Assembly (NCBI GenBank): GCA_913778275.1 | Contig: CAJYWN010000009.1 | Location: forward strand, 124,001-188,000 | Length of the DNA: 64,000 nt | Source: an uncultured Chryseobacterium sp. | Lineage (GTDB): Bacteria; Bacteroidota; Bacteroidia; Flavobacteriales; Weeksellaceae | Reading direction: 5' to 3' | In this document: positions 55,745 through 62,896 of the stretch, piece after piece | Position numbering within the stretch: the first letter of the stretch is position 1 | Layout of the letters: the number at the start of each line of letters is the position of its first letter | Program-made: the position numbers and the translations under genes | Notes under the pieces: model-generated | The model's input: only the letters and a program-made list of their open reading frames with translations | Database searches by the model: none | What the model was told of the DNA's origin: nothing

Positions 55745-55852
55745 AAATATGAGTGATGAAATATGAATGATAATTGATAAATCATCAATAATAAATGAAT
55801 AATCCGGAAATAGAATCAATTATCAATCATCACTTATCAATACTAATTAAAC
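55745..55852. repeat. Inverted repeat between tRNA-like genes
   Basis: TGATAATTGAT (55768-55778) and ATCAATTATCA (55815-55825) are perfect partners inside a longer imperfect palindrome. The spacer at 55291-55379 has a related GTGAATT/AATTCAC arrangement. The 55453-55668 spacer has two similar direct pieces, GTTTGTCGAGCGCAGACGATC and GTCTGTCAAAGCGCAGAAG. Confidence 0.6.
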
Positions 55853-55926
55853 TGATTCATGGTGTAATTGGCAGCACACAAGACTTTGACTCTTGTTGTT
55901 CAGGTTCAAACCCTGATGAATCAACA
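55853..55926 (+). tRNA. tRNA-like Gln (TTG)
   Basis: The acceptor TGATTCA/TGAATCA is perfect. The D arm is GTGT/GCAC, the anticodon arm CAAGA/TCTTG with loop CTTTGAC (TTG at 55886-55888), and the T arm TCAGG/CCTGA. The 3' end is A-C-A. Confidence 0.7.
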
Positions 55927-55932
55927 AAAACT

Positions 55933-56005
55933 ACTCCGATGATGTAATGGCAGCATCTCAGTCTCCAAAACTGACGGTACTGGTTCGAATCCGGTTCGGA
56001 GTGCA
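55933..56005 (+). tRNA. tRNA-like Trp (CCA)
   Basis: The acceptor ACTCCGA/TCGGAGT is perfect. The D arm is ATGT/GCAT, the anticodon arm TCAGT/ACTGA with loop CTCCAAA (CCA at 55965-55967), and the T arm ACTGG/CCGGT. The variable region has four nt. The 3' end is G-C-A. It starts six bases after the Gln-like gene. Confidence 0.7.
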
Positions 56006-56132
56006 AGAATGTTAATGATCAATGCTGAATTTGCTTCGCAAGTGAATTTGAAATTGACAATACAATGGATTAACGATTTACAATTGATGACATAATTATT
56101 AAAATTTAAACAAAAAAAAATATGTAGAAAAA

Positions 56133-56618
56133 ATGGAAACGCAACAACAAACATGGCAAAACATGACCGGAAAAATCTTTCGGAACTCTATCACAGAGCT
56201 GGTAGAAGAAGCCGTCATCCGCGAACAGGCTAATGGACACCGACTGAAAGTATGTGTGGGATCAGATTCCCATGTGTATGGGGATGCCATTAATTATGCT
56301 ACGGCAGTAGTCTTTATTCGGGAGGGAAAAGGAGCGTTTACCTTTATCAGAAAAGAAAGGGAAATACAGACAATCAGTATCAAAGAGCGAATGCTGAATG
56401 AGGTAAACAAATCCGTAGAAATCGCCTATGCCATCTGTGCTGTTCTGGATGCTTACGGAGTAGAAATGGAAGTACACGCAGACATTAATACCGACCCGGA
56501 TTTCAAATCCAACGCAGCATTAAAAGATGCAATGGGATACATTCTCGGAATGGGCTATGTATTTAAAGCAAAGCCTTATGCGTTCGCAAGCTCCAATTGT
56601 GCGGATATGATGGTATAA
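56133..56618 (+). CDS. RNase-H-fold DUF458/YkuK-like protein
   Basis: The 161-residue protein has the DUF458 (YkuK) pattern: GKIFRNSITELVEEAV, the first acidic strand VCVGSDSHVYG, YATAVVFIREGKGAF, and a second acidic strand EVHADINTDPDFKSN. The fold belongs to the RNase H superfamily. It has no signal peptide. Lying directly after the tRNA-like array, it is a plausible nuclease or RNA-binding partner of these RNAs. The activity of the family has not been established to my knowledge. Confidence 0.88.
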   Translation: METQQQTWQNMTGKIFRNSITELVEEAVIREQANGHRLKVCVGSDSHVYGDAINYATAVVFIREGKGAFTFIRKEREIQTISIKERMLNEVNKSVEIAYAICAVLDAYGVEMEVHADINTDPDFKSNAALKDAMGYILGMGYVFKAKPYAFASSNCADMMV

Positions 56619-56674
56619 TAAACTAAAAGCAGCGCAAATACTATTATAAATTTAAACTTCCGTTTTAGAACGAA

Positions 56675-56707
56675 AACCTCACAGGTTTTTAAAAACTGTG
56701 AGGTTTA
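56675..56707. repeat. Palindrome AAACCTCACAGG type, copy 1
   Basis: AAACCTCACAGGTTTT pairs with AAAACTGTGAGGTTT. The same palindrome occurs at 57681-57711; both follow a stop codon and may stop transcription. Confidence 0.75.
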
Positions 56708-56731
56708 AATAAAAGAATAAAATTTAAAAAA

Positions 56732-57103
56732 ATGGAATTGACAAAAAGATTATTGTTTCTGGACGATATACGATATCCTATTGAAGTTTATCATTATGCA
56801 AAACAGGATATTTTCCTGAGAAGCGATTGGTTTATCGTTCGGAATTACAAGCAGTTTATCGATAGAATTTTGGAAAACGGCTTACCGGAAATGATTTCTT
56901 TTGACCACGATCTTGCAGACGAACATTATTTAAAAGCAGATTCTCAGCAATTTGTCGAAAGAACAGGGTATGACTGCGCGAAGTGGCTTGTAGAATACTG
57001 CATGGATAATGGTGCCGATTTACCGGAATTTTACTGTCATTCCATGAATCCTGTAGGAAAGGAAAATATTGAAAGCCTTTTAAAAAACTTTAAAAAATTA
57101 TAA
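56732..57103 (+). CDS. Cyclic-phosphate-processing receiver-domain (cREC) protein
   Basis: The 123-residue protein shows the cREC pattern: LLFLDDIRYP at the N-terminus, ISFDHDLADEHY in the centre, TGYDCAKWLVEYC, and FYCHSMNPVGKENIESLL at the end. The family is a receiver-like fold with conserved Asp and His residues, predicted from gene neighbourhoods to process 2',3'-cyclic phosphate RNA ends in RNA-repair systems. Its stop codon overlaps the next start by one base. Confidence 0.85.
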   Translation: MELTKRLLFLDDIRYPIEVYHYAKQDIFLRSDWFIVRNYKQFIDRILENGLPEMISFDHDLADEHYLKADSQQFVERTGYDCAKWLVEYCMDNGADLPEFYCHSMNPVGKENIESLLKNFKKL

Positions 57104-57660
57104 TGGACATATTTAGATGTATACAATTTATACAAACGCATTTGAAACTCACTTTTGATCAGGTTGACCGATGGTTTGGAAAAGATAATAAAACGTTGAA
57201 TTATCAGCCTGCGAACGGTGGCTGGACAGTTCAGCAGATTTTAGAACATATTTATCTCACGAACTTTTATCTGTTGATACTTATTGAAAAAGGATCAAAA
57301 AAAGCAATGCGGAATTATCTGAATCTTGATTTGAATCTGGAGATAAAAAATTACAGTTTCAATCAGGAAAAGTTCGAAAAAGTAGGAGAATATGGCGCTT
57401 TTGAGTGGATAAGACCGGAACACATGGATCCGAAAGAAAACTTAAATTCAGATGAAATCAGACGATTAATTGCTCAGCAATATCAGCAATGTTTACATTA
57501 TTTGGATTTAATGGAAAATGGTGAAGGTCTTCTCTGCAAAACAACAATGACAGTGAATGAATTGGGAAAGATTAATGTGTACGAATATATTTACTTCCTT
57601 TCACTTCATGCTCAGAGACATCTTACTCAGATGAAAAATAATGAATTACAAATAATTTAA
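57103..57660 (+). CDS. DinB-like four-helix protein
   Basis: The 185-residue protein matches the DinB/YfiT superfamily: NGGWTVQQILEHIYLTNFYLL near residue 38 with the first metal His, and a late LHAQRHLTQMK with the HxxxH pair. Members bind a divalent metal and include thiol transferases; many have no known role. It is coupled to the cREC gene by a one-base overlap, so it probably works in the same process. Confidence 0.85.
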   Translation: MDIFRCIQFIQTHLKLTFDQVDRWFGKDNKTLNYQPANGGWTVQQILEHIYLTNFYLLILIEKGSKKAMRNYLNLDLNLEIKNYSFNQEKFEKVGEYGAFEWIRPEHMDPKENLNSDEIRRLIAQQYQQCLHYLDLMENGEGLLCKTTMTVNELGKINVYEYIYFLSLHAQRHLTQMKNNELQII

Positions 57661-57680
57661 TCCCTTCATGTAGGTAAGGA

Positions 57681-57711
57681 AACCTCACAGGTTTTCAAAA
57701 CCTGTGAGGTT
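57681..57711. repeat. Palindrome AACCTCACAGG type, copy 2
   Basis: AACCTCACAGGTTTT and AAAACCTGTGAGGTT form a perfect stem around one C. Confidence 0.75.
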
Positions 57712-57739
57712 AAATAAAAACAATTAAAAATTTAAAACA

Positions 57740-58303
57740 ATGAAACAAAATATATTTTTTACGGCAGACCATCATTTCGGTCATGCCAATATTATAAAAT
57801 TCTCCGAAAGGCCTTTCGAGTCGTTGGAGCATATGAATGAAGAACTTATTAAACGGTGGAACGAGAAAATAGGTAAAGAGGATACTGTTTACCATTTAGG
57901 AGACTTAAGTTTAGGCAAACCGGATTTTACGAAAGAAACTCTGGACCGATTAAACGGAACCATCCATCTGATAAAAGGAAATCACGAGGGTGCGGCGTTA
58001 ACGTATCCCAAACGATTTGCATCCATCAGGGATTACCATGAGTTAAGAATTGATGAGGCCGAAAACAGTAACGGCAAACAAAAAATCATTCTTTTTCATT
58101 ACTCCCTTCGAACATGGAACGGCTCCCATCGCGGAACCTGGCAGTTATACGGCCATTCGCACGGAACATTGCCGGATGATGAAATGGCATTAAGTTTCGA
58201 TGTAGGGGTGGACTGTCATGATTTCTATCCTGTTTCCTACGAAGAAGTAAAGGAACTTATGAAGAAGAAAAAATGGACACCGCCTTTTGCGCCAAGGAAT
58301 TAA
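57740..58303 (+). CDS. Calcineurin-like metallophosphoesterase
   Basis: The 187-residue protein has all five metal motifs: FTADHHFGH, HLGDLSLG, LIKGNHEGA, LFHYSLRTW and LYGHSHGTLP. It is a small cytoplasmic member. In RNA-repair loci such enzymes are candidates for opening 2',3'-cyclic phosphates or removing terminal phosphates. The substrate here is inferred from neighbours only. Confidence 0.9.
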   Translation: MKQNIFFTADHHFGHANIIKFSERPFESLEHMNEELIKRWNEKIGKEDTVYHLGDLSLGKPDFTKETLDRLNGTIHLIKGNHEGAALTYPKRFASIRDYHELRIDEAENSNGKQKIILFHYSLRTWNGSHRGTWQLYGHSHGTLPDDEMALSFDVGVDCHDFYPVSYEEVKELMKKKKWTPPFAPRN

Positions 58304-58609
58304 AGGGATGGAAAAGGATGGTGAAAACGTGAAGTAAGACCTGTCTTAAAGCTTTTCTTCCTTAAGTTTTAAAAATAATTTTTTTCTGCGCAAAAACACT
58401 GCGCAATCAGTATTTTATTTTGCTTCATCAAAATGGCAACAACTAAATTGTGAAAAACAGATTTTAGTCAAAATATCAGGCGGGTCTAGTTGGGTGTTTC
58501 GGTATATCACCATTGCAGAATGATTTGTTGAGAAACATGATTTTGTTCTGTTCAGCTTGACCTGAAGGTTTCAGGAGTTTCCAAAAACTTCCGGACATTT
58601 TCTATGTAT
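58304..58609. other. Leader of the permuted tRNA-like RNA
   Basis: No gene. Hairpins are possible at 58387-58405 (TGCGCA/TGCGCA), a D-arm-like GGTG/CACC with an internal GG at 58493-58511, and CCTGAA/TTCAGG at 58561-58575. Part of this stretch may belong to the RNA that follows. Confidence 0.45.
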
Positions 58610-58785
58610 GGAGGTTCGAGTCCTCCCTGTGATCGACACAGTAGCTAAATGGTATAGCAATGGAATCTTAGGATCGCGTGGGTTCGAATCCCACTCTCGT
58701 TTTCACGGGATAGCTCAGTCTGGTCAGAGCACTACATTACGGTTGTAGGTTAATATCAAAAATAGACTCAAAATCTATTTTTTTT
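58610..58785 (+). ncRNA. Structured RNA of tRNA arms in permuted order
   Basis: Unit 1 runs T arm GGAGG-TTCGAGT-CCTCC (58610-58626), closed acceptor-like hairpin CTGTG-ATCGA-CACAG (58627-58641), TA, D arm GCTA/TAGC with GG in the loop (58644-58658), then a degenerate anticodon region. Unit 2 runs T arm GTGGG-TTCGAAT-CCCAC (58678-58694), hairpin TCTCGT-TTTC-ACGGGA (58695-58710), TA, D arm GCTC/GAGC (58713-58730), and anticodon arm CTACA/TGTAG with loop TTACGGT, anticodon ACG (Arg). A terminator, AAAATAGA/TCTATTTT plus T run, closes it at 58759-58785. Read as ordinary tandem tRNAs, the acceptor strands do not pair. Confidence 0.65.
58759..58785 (+). terminator. Terminator of the permuted tRNA-like RNA
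   Basis: AAAATAGA and TCTATTTT pair over 8 bp around CTCAAAA, followed by a T run. Confidence 0.8.
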
Positions 58786-58896
58786 CGCGAGTTTCCGGGT
58801 ATTCTCAACAAAAATATCCGCACTGGAAAATCCGGGATGTTTTCGGTTGTTGAATCAACACTCTGAAAAAGCCTGCAAGAAAAGAGGTTTTCTAAA

Positions 58897-59064
58897 ATGA
58901 AACGGTATGGAAGAGCTTATTATCTTCAGACAAATGCTGAAAAGACGGTTTTCCGCGTGAGCGATGGAAACGGATATCCTTTTTTGCTTGCAAAAAAGAT
59001 AGAAGTGAACGTAGCGACCCGGGCTGCAGGCAATGCGGCAGCGAGGGACACGCCCAAGATCTGA
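58897..59064 (+). CDS. 55-codon ORF of doubtful status
   Basis: MKRYGRAYYLQTNAEK through SDGNGYPFLLAKKI reads like protein. The last 20 codons, however, come from GC-rich sequence (GTAGCGACCCGGGCTGCAGG) that looks like an intergenic repeat. It may be a remnant. Confidence 0.25.
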   Translation: MKRYGRAYYLQTNAEKTVFRVSDGNGYPFLLAKKIEVNVATRAAGNAAARDTPKI

Positions 59065-59196
59065 AATTCAGGATAAATCTGAAAACTGAGTGTAAACATC
59101 AGTGAATTTTTTGTAAAACACTTTACTTCCGCATTTTTCGGAAGAAGAGATCACGGATTTCCTTTTATAAATAATAACGGTTAAAAAATAAAAATC

Positions 59197-60294
59197 ATGA
59201 TAAAAAATGTACATATTAAAGCATATGAGAGAGGTCTTGTTTTCAAAAATGGAAACCTGGTCGATATCCTGAAAGAAGGAAGCTTCTGGGTTTTTGGGAA
59301 TAAATCTGTAGAGATCTACGATATGAAATATTCTTTTAAAAGCAATACTGAACTTACTCTTTTGCTGAAGAATGAGAGGCTGAAAACCATGCTGGATGTG
59401 GTTGAAGTGAAAGACGGTGAAATCGTTCTTGTTTACGAAAACGGGATTTTCAAAGAAGTATTGAATGTAGGGCAGTACGCTTTCTGGAAAGGTGTTTTTA
59501 ACAGAGAATTTCAAAAAATCGATGTCACAAAAGTAGAGATTACCGAAAATATTTCCAGGAATATTATGGAAAATGCAAAGCTTAAAAGTTTTGTAAGAAA
59601 ATTTACCATCACCAACCAGTATAAAGGTCTTTTGCTGGTTGACGGAAAGCTGGACCGCGTTTTAGATGCCGGAACATACTATTTCTGGAACAATGAAACT
59701 TCTATAGAGGTGAAAGCCATTGATACCAGAATGCAGCAAATGGAAATTGCAGGGCAGGAATTGCTTACAAAGGATAAAGCAATGCTCAGAATTAATTTTT
59801 ATGTCCGTTTCCAGGTGGAAAATATCGTGAAAGCGCTTATGGAGAATAAAGAATATGACAAGCAATTGTACATTCTGATGCATCTGGCGTTGAGAGAATT
59901 CGTAGGCGCTTTAACCCTTGATGAACTGCTGGTGAAAAAAGATTCCGTAGGAAAAGAAATCCTGGAGAATCTGGGAAATAAGGCTGAAGATTTAGGTCTG
60001 AAAGCTGCTGATGCAGGAATTCGGGATGTCATTTTAACAGGCGAAATGAAAGAAATCATGAACCAGGTTCTCATTGCCGAAAAGAAAGCCCAGGCCAACA
60101 CCATCATGAGACGTGAAGAAACGGCTTCCACAAGAAGTTTGTTGAACACTGCGAAACTCATGGAAGAAAACGAAGTGCTCTGGAAGCTGAAAGAAATGGA
60201 ATACATGGAGAAAATTGCCGATAAGATCGGAGATATTACCGTGTCCGGGAACCATAATATTGTTGCTCAGCTGAAAGAGATCTTTACCAAATAA
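59197..60294 (+). CDS. Slipin-like SPFH/Band-7 protein with triple N-terminal repeat
   Basis: The 365-residue protein has three copies of a short unit ending in an aromatic pair: GLVFKNGNLVDILKEGSFWVF (near 14), GEIVLVYENGIFKEVLNVGQYAFW (near 75) and YKGLLLVDGKLDRVLDAGTYYFW (near 142). The SPFH core follows, with AIDTRMQQMEIAGQELLTKDKAMLRINFYVRFQV and the slipin end RDVILTGEMKEIMNQVLIAEKKAQA. The membrane hairpin of ordinary slipins is missing, so it is probably soluble. SPFH proteins of this kind have been proposed as scaffolds in RNA-repair systems together with a tRNA-like RNA, which fits the RNAs found here. Confidence 0.9.
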   Translation: MIKNVHIKAYERGLVFKNGNLVDILKEGSFWVFGNKSVEIYDMKYSFKSNTELTLLLKNERLKTMLDVVEVKDGEIVLVYENGIFKEVLNVGQYAFWKGVFNREFQKIDVTKVEITENISRNIMENAKLKSFVRKFTITNQYKGLLLVDGKLDRVLDAGTYYFWNNETSIEVKAIDTRMQQMEIAGQELLTKDKAMLRINFYVRFQVENIVKALMENKEYDKQLYILMHLALREFVGALTLDELLVKKDSVGKEILENLGNKAEDLGLKAADAGIRDVILTGEMKEIMNQVLIAEKKAQANTIMRREETASTRSLLNTAKLMEENEVLWKLKEMEYMEKIADKIGDITVSGNHNIVAQLKEIFTK

Positions 60295-60313
60295 ACTAAT
60301 ACCTGTCTTCATA

Positions 60314-60345
60314 GATTCCGGCTTTGCGAAAGCAAAGCCGGAATC
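60314..60345. terminator. Bidirectional terminator
   Basis: GATTCCGGCTTTGC and GCAAAGCCGGAATC form a perfect 14-bp stem with a GAAA tetraloop between convergent genes. Confidence 0.9.
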
Positions 60346-60351
60346 GTTTTG

Positions 60352-60801
60352 TCACGAAGTCTTCTCCAGCCATTCTTCATAAGAAAGAATTCCCAGCTCT
60401 GGTTTCCCTTCACCTTCCAGAATGCAGATCAGCTCCAGCTGATTTCCGTCGGGATCGTTAAAATAAACTGCCAAAGCCGGCATCCAGGCAAAAACCATCG
60501 GTTTTTCATTTCCGTTTCTAAGGAAATTATAGGGAAGTAAATCTCAATTCTTCAAAAACTCAACAGACTTATTCAGAATGTCGTCTTTATCAGCCGTGAA
60601 AGCAAAATGACGGGTTTGAAGGTTTTCTTTTTGTTCCCAAAGGCCCAACATGAATTCTTTATCCTTTCCCACCCATAAAAAAGCAATCCGGCGGTTTTCA
60701 TCCTGATGTGCCAGCTTCAACCCCAATATTTCCGTATAAAATGTGACGGAATTTTCCAGATTGCTTACCTGGACATGGGTTTCATATAATCCTTTAATCA
60801 T
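60352..60801 (-). pseudogene. VOC-family (glyoxalase-like) gene interrupted by an in-frame TGA
   Basis: The reading frame starts at ATG 60801 (MIKGLYETHVQVSNLENSV...) and meets TGA at 60546-60544 after FLKN. The same frame then continues as DLLPYNFLRNGNEKPMVFAW...VYFNDPDGNQLELICILEG...EKTS to a stop at 60352-60354. Both halves are normal parts of a VOC dioxygenase/glyoxalase-fold protein of about 149 residues, the second half carrying the metal Glu of NQLELI. A single base change would restore a sense codon. It is either a recent nonsense mutation or a sequencing error. Confidence 0.82.
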
Positions 60802-60924
60802 GATTTAATTTGCTGGAGCAAAGCTATGAAACAAAGGTCCGAACTTATAAGATTATTCATTTCTAAAACAAAAACTGCTGATAGATAAAATTTAATGCTT
60901 GTCCAAATCAGCGATAGCACAATA

Positions 60925-60955
60925 TTGGATAATGACTTTCTTGTGTATACCTTTG
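60925..60955 (+). promoter_or_regulatory. Promoter of the SulP gene (TTG-N20-TACCTTTG)
   Basis: TTG is at 60925-60927 and TACCTTTG at 60948-60955. The ATG at 60962 is only 6 bp after the box, so the mRNA is nearly leaderless and upstream start codons are excluded. Confidence 0.75.
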
Positions 60956-60961
60956 CTGCAG

Positions 60962-62500
60962 ATGAAAACAACAACCGCTTTATTCGATTTCTCAAAAAAA
61001 ATAAATTATAAAAACGAATTGCTCGCCGGCTTTACGGTCGCCATGACCATGATTCCCGAGTCTCTTTCTTTTGCGATTCTTGCAGGACTTTCGCCACTTA
61101 CAGGCCTCTATGCCGCATTTATGATGGGGCTGGTTACCGCTGTTTTCGGCGGCCGTCCGGGAATGGTTTCCGGGGGAGCTGGTGCTACCATTGTTGTCCT
61201 TATTGCTTTAATAAAAACTCATGGTGTAGAATATCTTTTTGCTACCGTAATTCTGGCGGGGATATTTCAGATGCTGGTGGGAATTTTCAAATTGGGGAAA
61301 TTTGTAAGGCTGATTCCGCAACCCGTAATGTACGGCTTTTTAAATGGTCTCGCTGTTATCATTTTTATGGCTCAGGTAGAGCAGTTTAAAATTGTAAGTG
61401 AAAACGGAGCAACCAGCTGGCTTCAGGGAACAGCATTATACGTCATGTTGGGTCTTACCTTACTTACCATCGCAATTGTTTATTTTTTTCCGAAAATTAC
61501 AAAAGTGGTACCGGCTTCTCTTGTAGCAATCCTCGTTGTTTTCGGAATTGTGGCGGGTTTGGGAATTCATACAAAAACTGTTGCCGATATCGCAAGTATC
61601 AGCGGAACTCTGCCTGCTTTTCATATTCCGGATCTTCCTTTTTCAATGGAAACCTTACAGATTATTTTCCCTTACGCTCTTGTCATGGCGGGAGTAGGAT
61701 TGATCGAATCTCTTCTTACCTTATCCATGGTAGATGAAATTACCAATACAAAAGGAAATACAAATAAAGAATCGGTTGCACAGGGAATGGCTAATATGAC
61801 TAACGGATTTTTCGGAGGGATGGGTGGCTGTGCCATGGTTGCCCAGACTTTGGTCAACCTAAATGCAGGTTCCCGGGCAAGGCTTTCAGGAATTATAGCA
61901 TCAATCACTATTTTAATTATCATTCTTGTGGGTGCCCCGTTTATCGAAAAAATTCCGATGGCCGCTTTGGTGGGAGTCATGATGATGGTGGCTATCAGTA
62001 CTTTTCAGTGGGTTTCCATACGAATTGTCAACAAAATGCCGAAATCCGATATTTTTGTCGGGATTACAGTCGCTTTAATTACCATTATATTACACAACCT
62101 GGCTTTGGCTGTTCTTGTCGGGGTAATCATTTCAGCATTGGTTTTTGCGTGGGACAATGCCAGAAGAATCCGTGCCAGAAAATATACGGATGAAAACGGA
62201 GTGAAATATTATCAGATTTCCGGACCGCTGTTTTTCGGATCGGTTACTACTTTTACTGATAAATTCGATCCTGTTAATGATCCCAATCAGGTGGTGATTG
62301 ATTTCAGAGAAAGCAGAATTGTGGATATGAGCGCCATTGATGCTTTAGACAAATTATCTAAAAAATACGCACAGCAAAATAAAAAGCTGCACTTAAAACA
62401 CCTAAGCGAAGACTGCCGTAAAATGTTGAAGAATGCTGAAGCAGTGATCGAGGTAAACGTTCAGGATGATCCTACGTACAAGGTGATGCCGGAGAAATAG
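60962..62500 (+). CDS. SulP-family anion transporter with STAS domain
   Basis: From ATG 60962 it has 512 residues. The SulP core (about residues 1-390) shows NELLAGFTVAMTMIPESLSFAILAGLSPLTGLYAAF and the SLC26 signature region GVGLIESLLTL...NGFFGGMGGCAMVAQTLVN. A C-terminal STAS domain (about 405-505) contains VVIDFRESRIVDMSAIDALDKL. It imports or exchanges anions such as sulfate or bicarbonate in the inner membrane; which anion cannot be told. The gene is monocistronic. Confidence 0.93.
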   Translation: MKTTTALFDFSKKINYKNELLAGFTVAMTMIPESLSFAILAGLSPLTGLYAAFMMGLVTAVFGGRPGMVSGGAGATIVVLIALIKTHGVEYLFATVILAGIFQMLVGIFKLGKFVRLIPQPVMYGFLNGLAVIIFMAQVEQFKIVSENGATSWLQGTALYVMLGLTLLTIAIVYFFPKITKVVPASLVAILVVFGIVAGLGIHTKTVADIASISGTLPAFHIPDLPFSMETLQIIFPYALVMAGVGLIESLLTLSMVDEITNTKGNTNKESVAQGMANMTNGFFGGMGGCAMVAQTLVNLNAGSRARLSGIIASITILIIILVGAPFIEKIPMAALVGVMMMVAISTFQWVSIRIVNKMPKSDIFVGITVALITIILHNLALAVLVGVIISALVFAWDNARRIRARKYTDENGVKYYQISGPLFFGSVTTFTDKFDPVNDPNQVVIDFRESRIVDMSAIDALDKLSKKYAQQNKKLHLKHLSEDCRKMLKNAEAVIEVNVQDDPTYKVMPEK

Positions 62501-62896
62501 GAGGATTTTTGAGTTTTGGAGCTTTAAAGTTATAAATTGAGTGTTTGAGAAGATTGTGTGGCGGGAAGTTGGAAGATGGAAATTGGAAGAGCAATGATGA
62601 AAGTTTATAAATACTCCGCAAAAATCTGAGAAATCATTGGGAAAGTAAGTCTGATAAAAATCCGTGCAATCTGTGGTAAATAAAAACATTTGATATTATT
62701 AAGAATTTTTAAAAATTAACCCTTATTATAAATCATAAAAATTTCTTAAAACACCGCTCAACATTTATCCATTAATTTAAAAATTTTATCTTTGGGTTAA
62801 ATTGACATCAGAAGAAGCATTGATGATAAGAATTATTGAAACTTACTGAACATCTTTTTCAAGAAAATAAGCTAAATAACTTTTAACTAAACCGTT
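62501..62896. other. Intergenic repeats and promoter region
   Basis: The stretch holds low-complexity GGGAAGTTGGAAGATGGAAA-type sequence and the phrase CAATCTGTGGTAAATAAAAA, whose relative occurs inverted near 547-580. These look like dispersed intergenic repeats. A promoter box, TATCTTTG, is at 62787-62794. Confidence 0.6.
62787..62794 (+). promoter_or_regulatory. Bacteroidota -7 box TATCTTTG
   Basis: This perfect TAnnTTTG match lies about 100 bp before the HAD gene. Confidence 0.6.

Noticed and set aside
58627..58701. Ordinary tRNA made of the D arm at 58644 and the T arm at 58678
   Set aside because: The acceptor strands GACACAG and TCTCGTT form only two or three pairs, and the anticodon arm does not fold. 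The permuted reading pairs far better.
54474..60294. RNA ligase (RtcB or Rnl type) within the repair locus
   Set aside because: No reading frame in this region shows RtcB or ATP-grasp ligase motifs; if one exists it is elsewhere in the genome.
60349..60540. 63-codon plus-strand ORF after the slipin gene
   Set aside because: It is antisense to the second half of the interrupted VOC gene.
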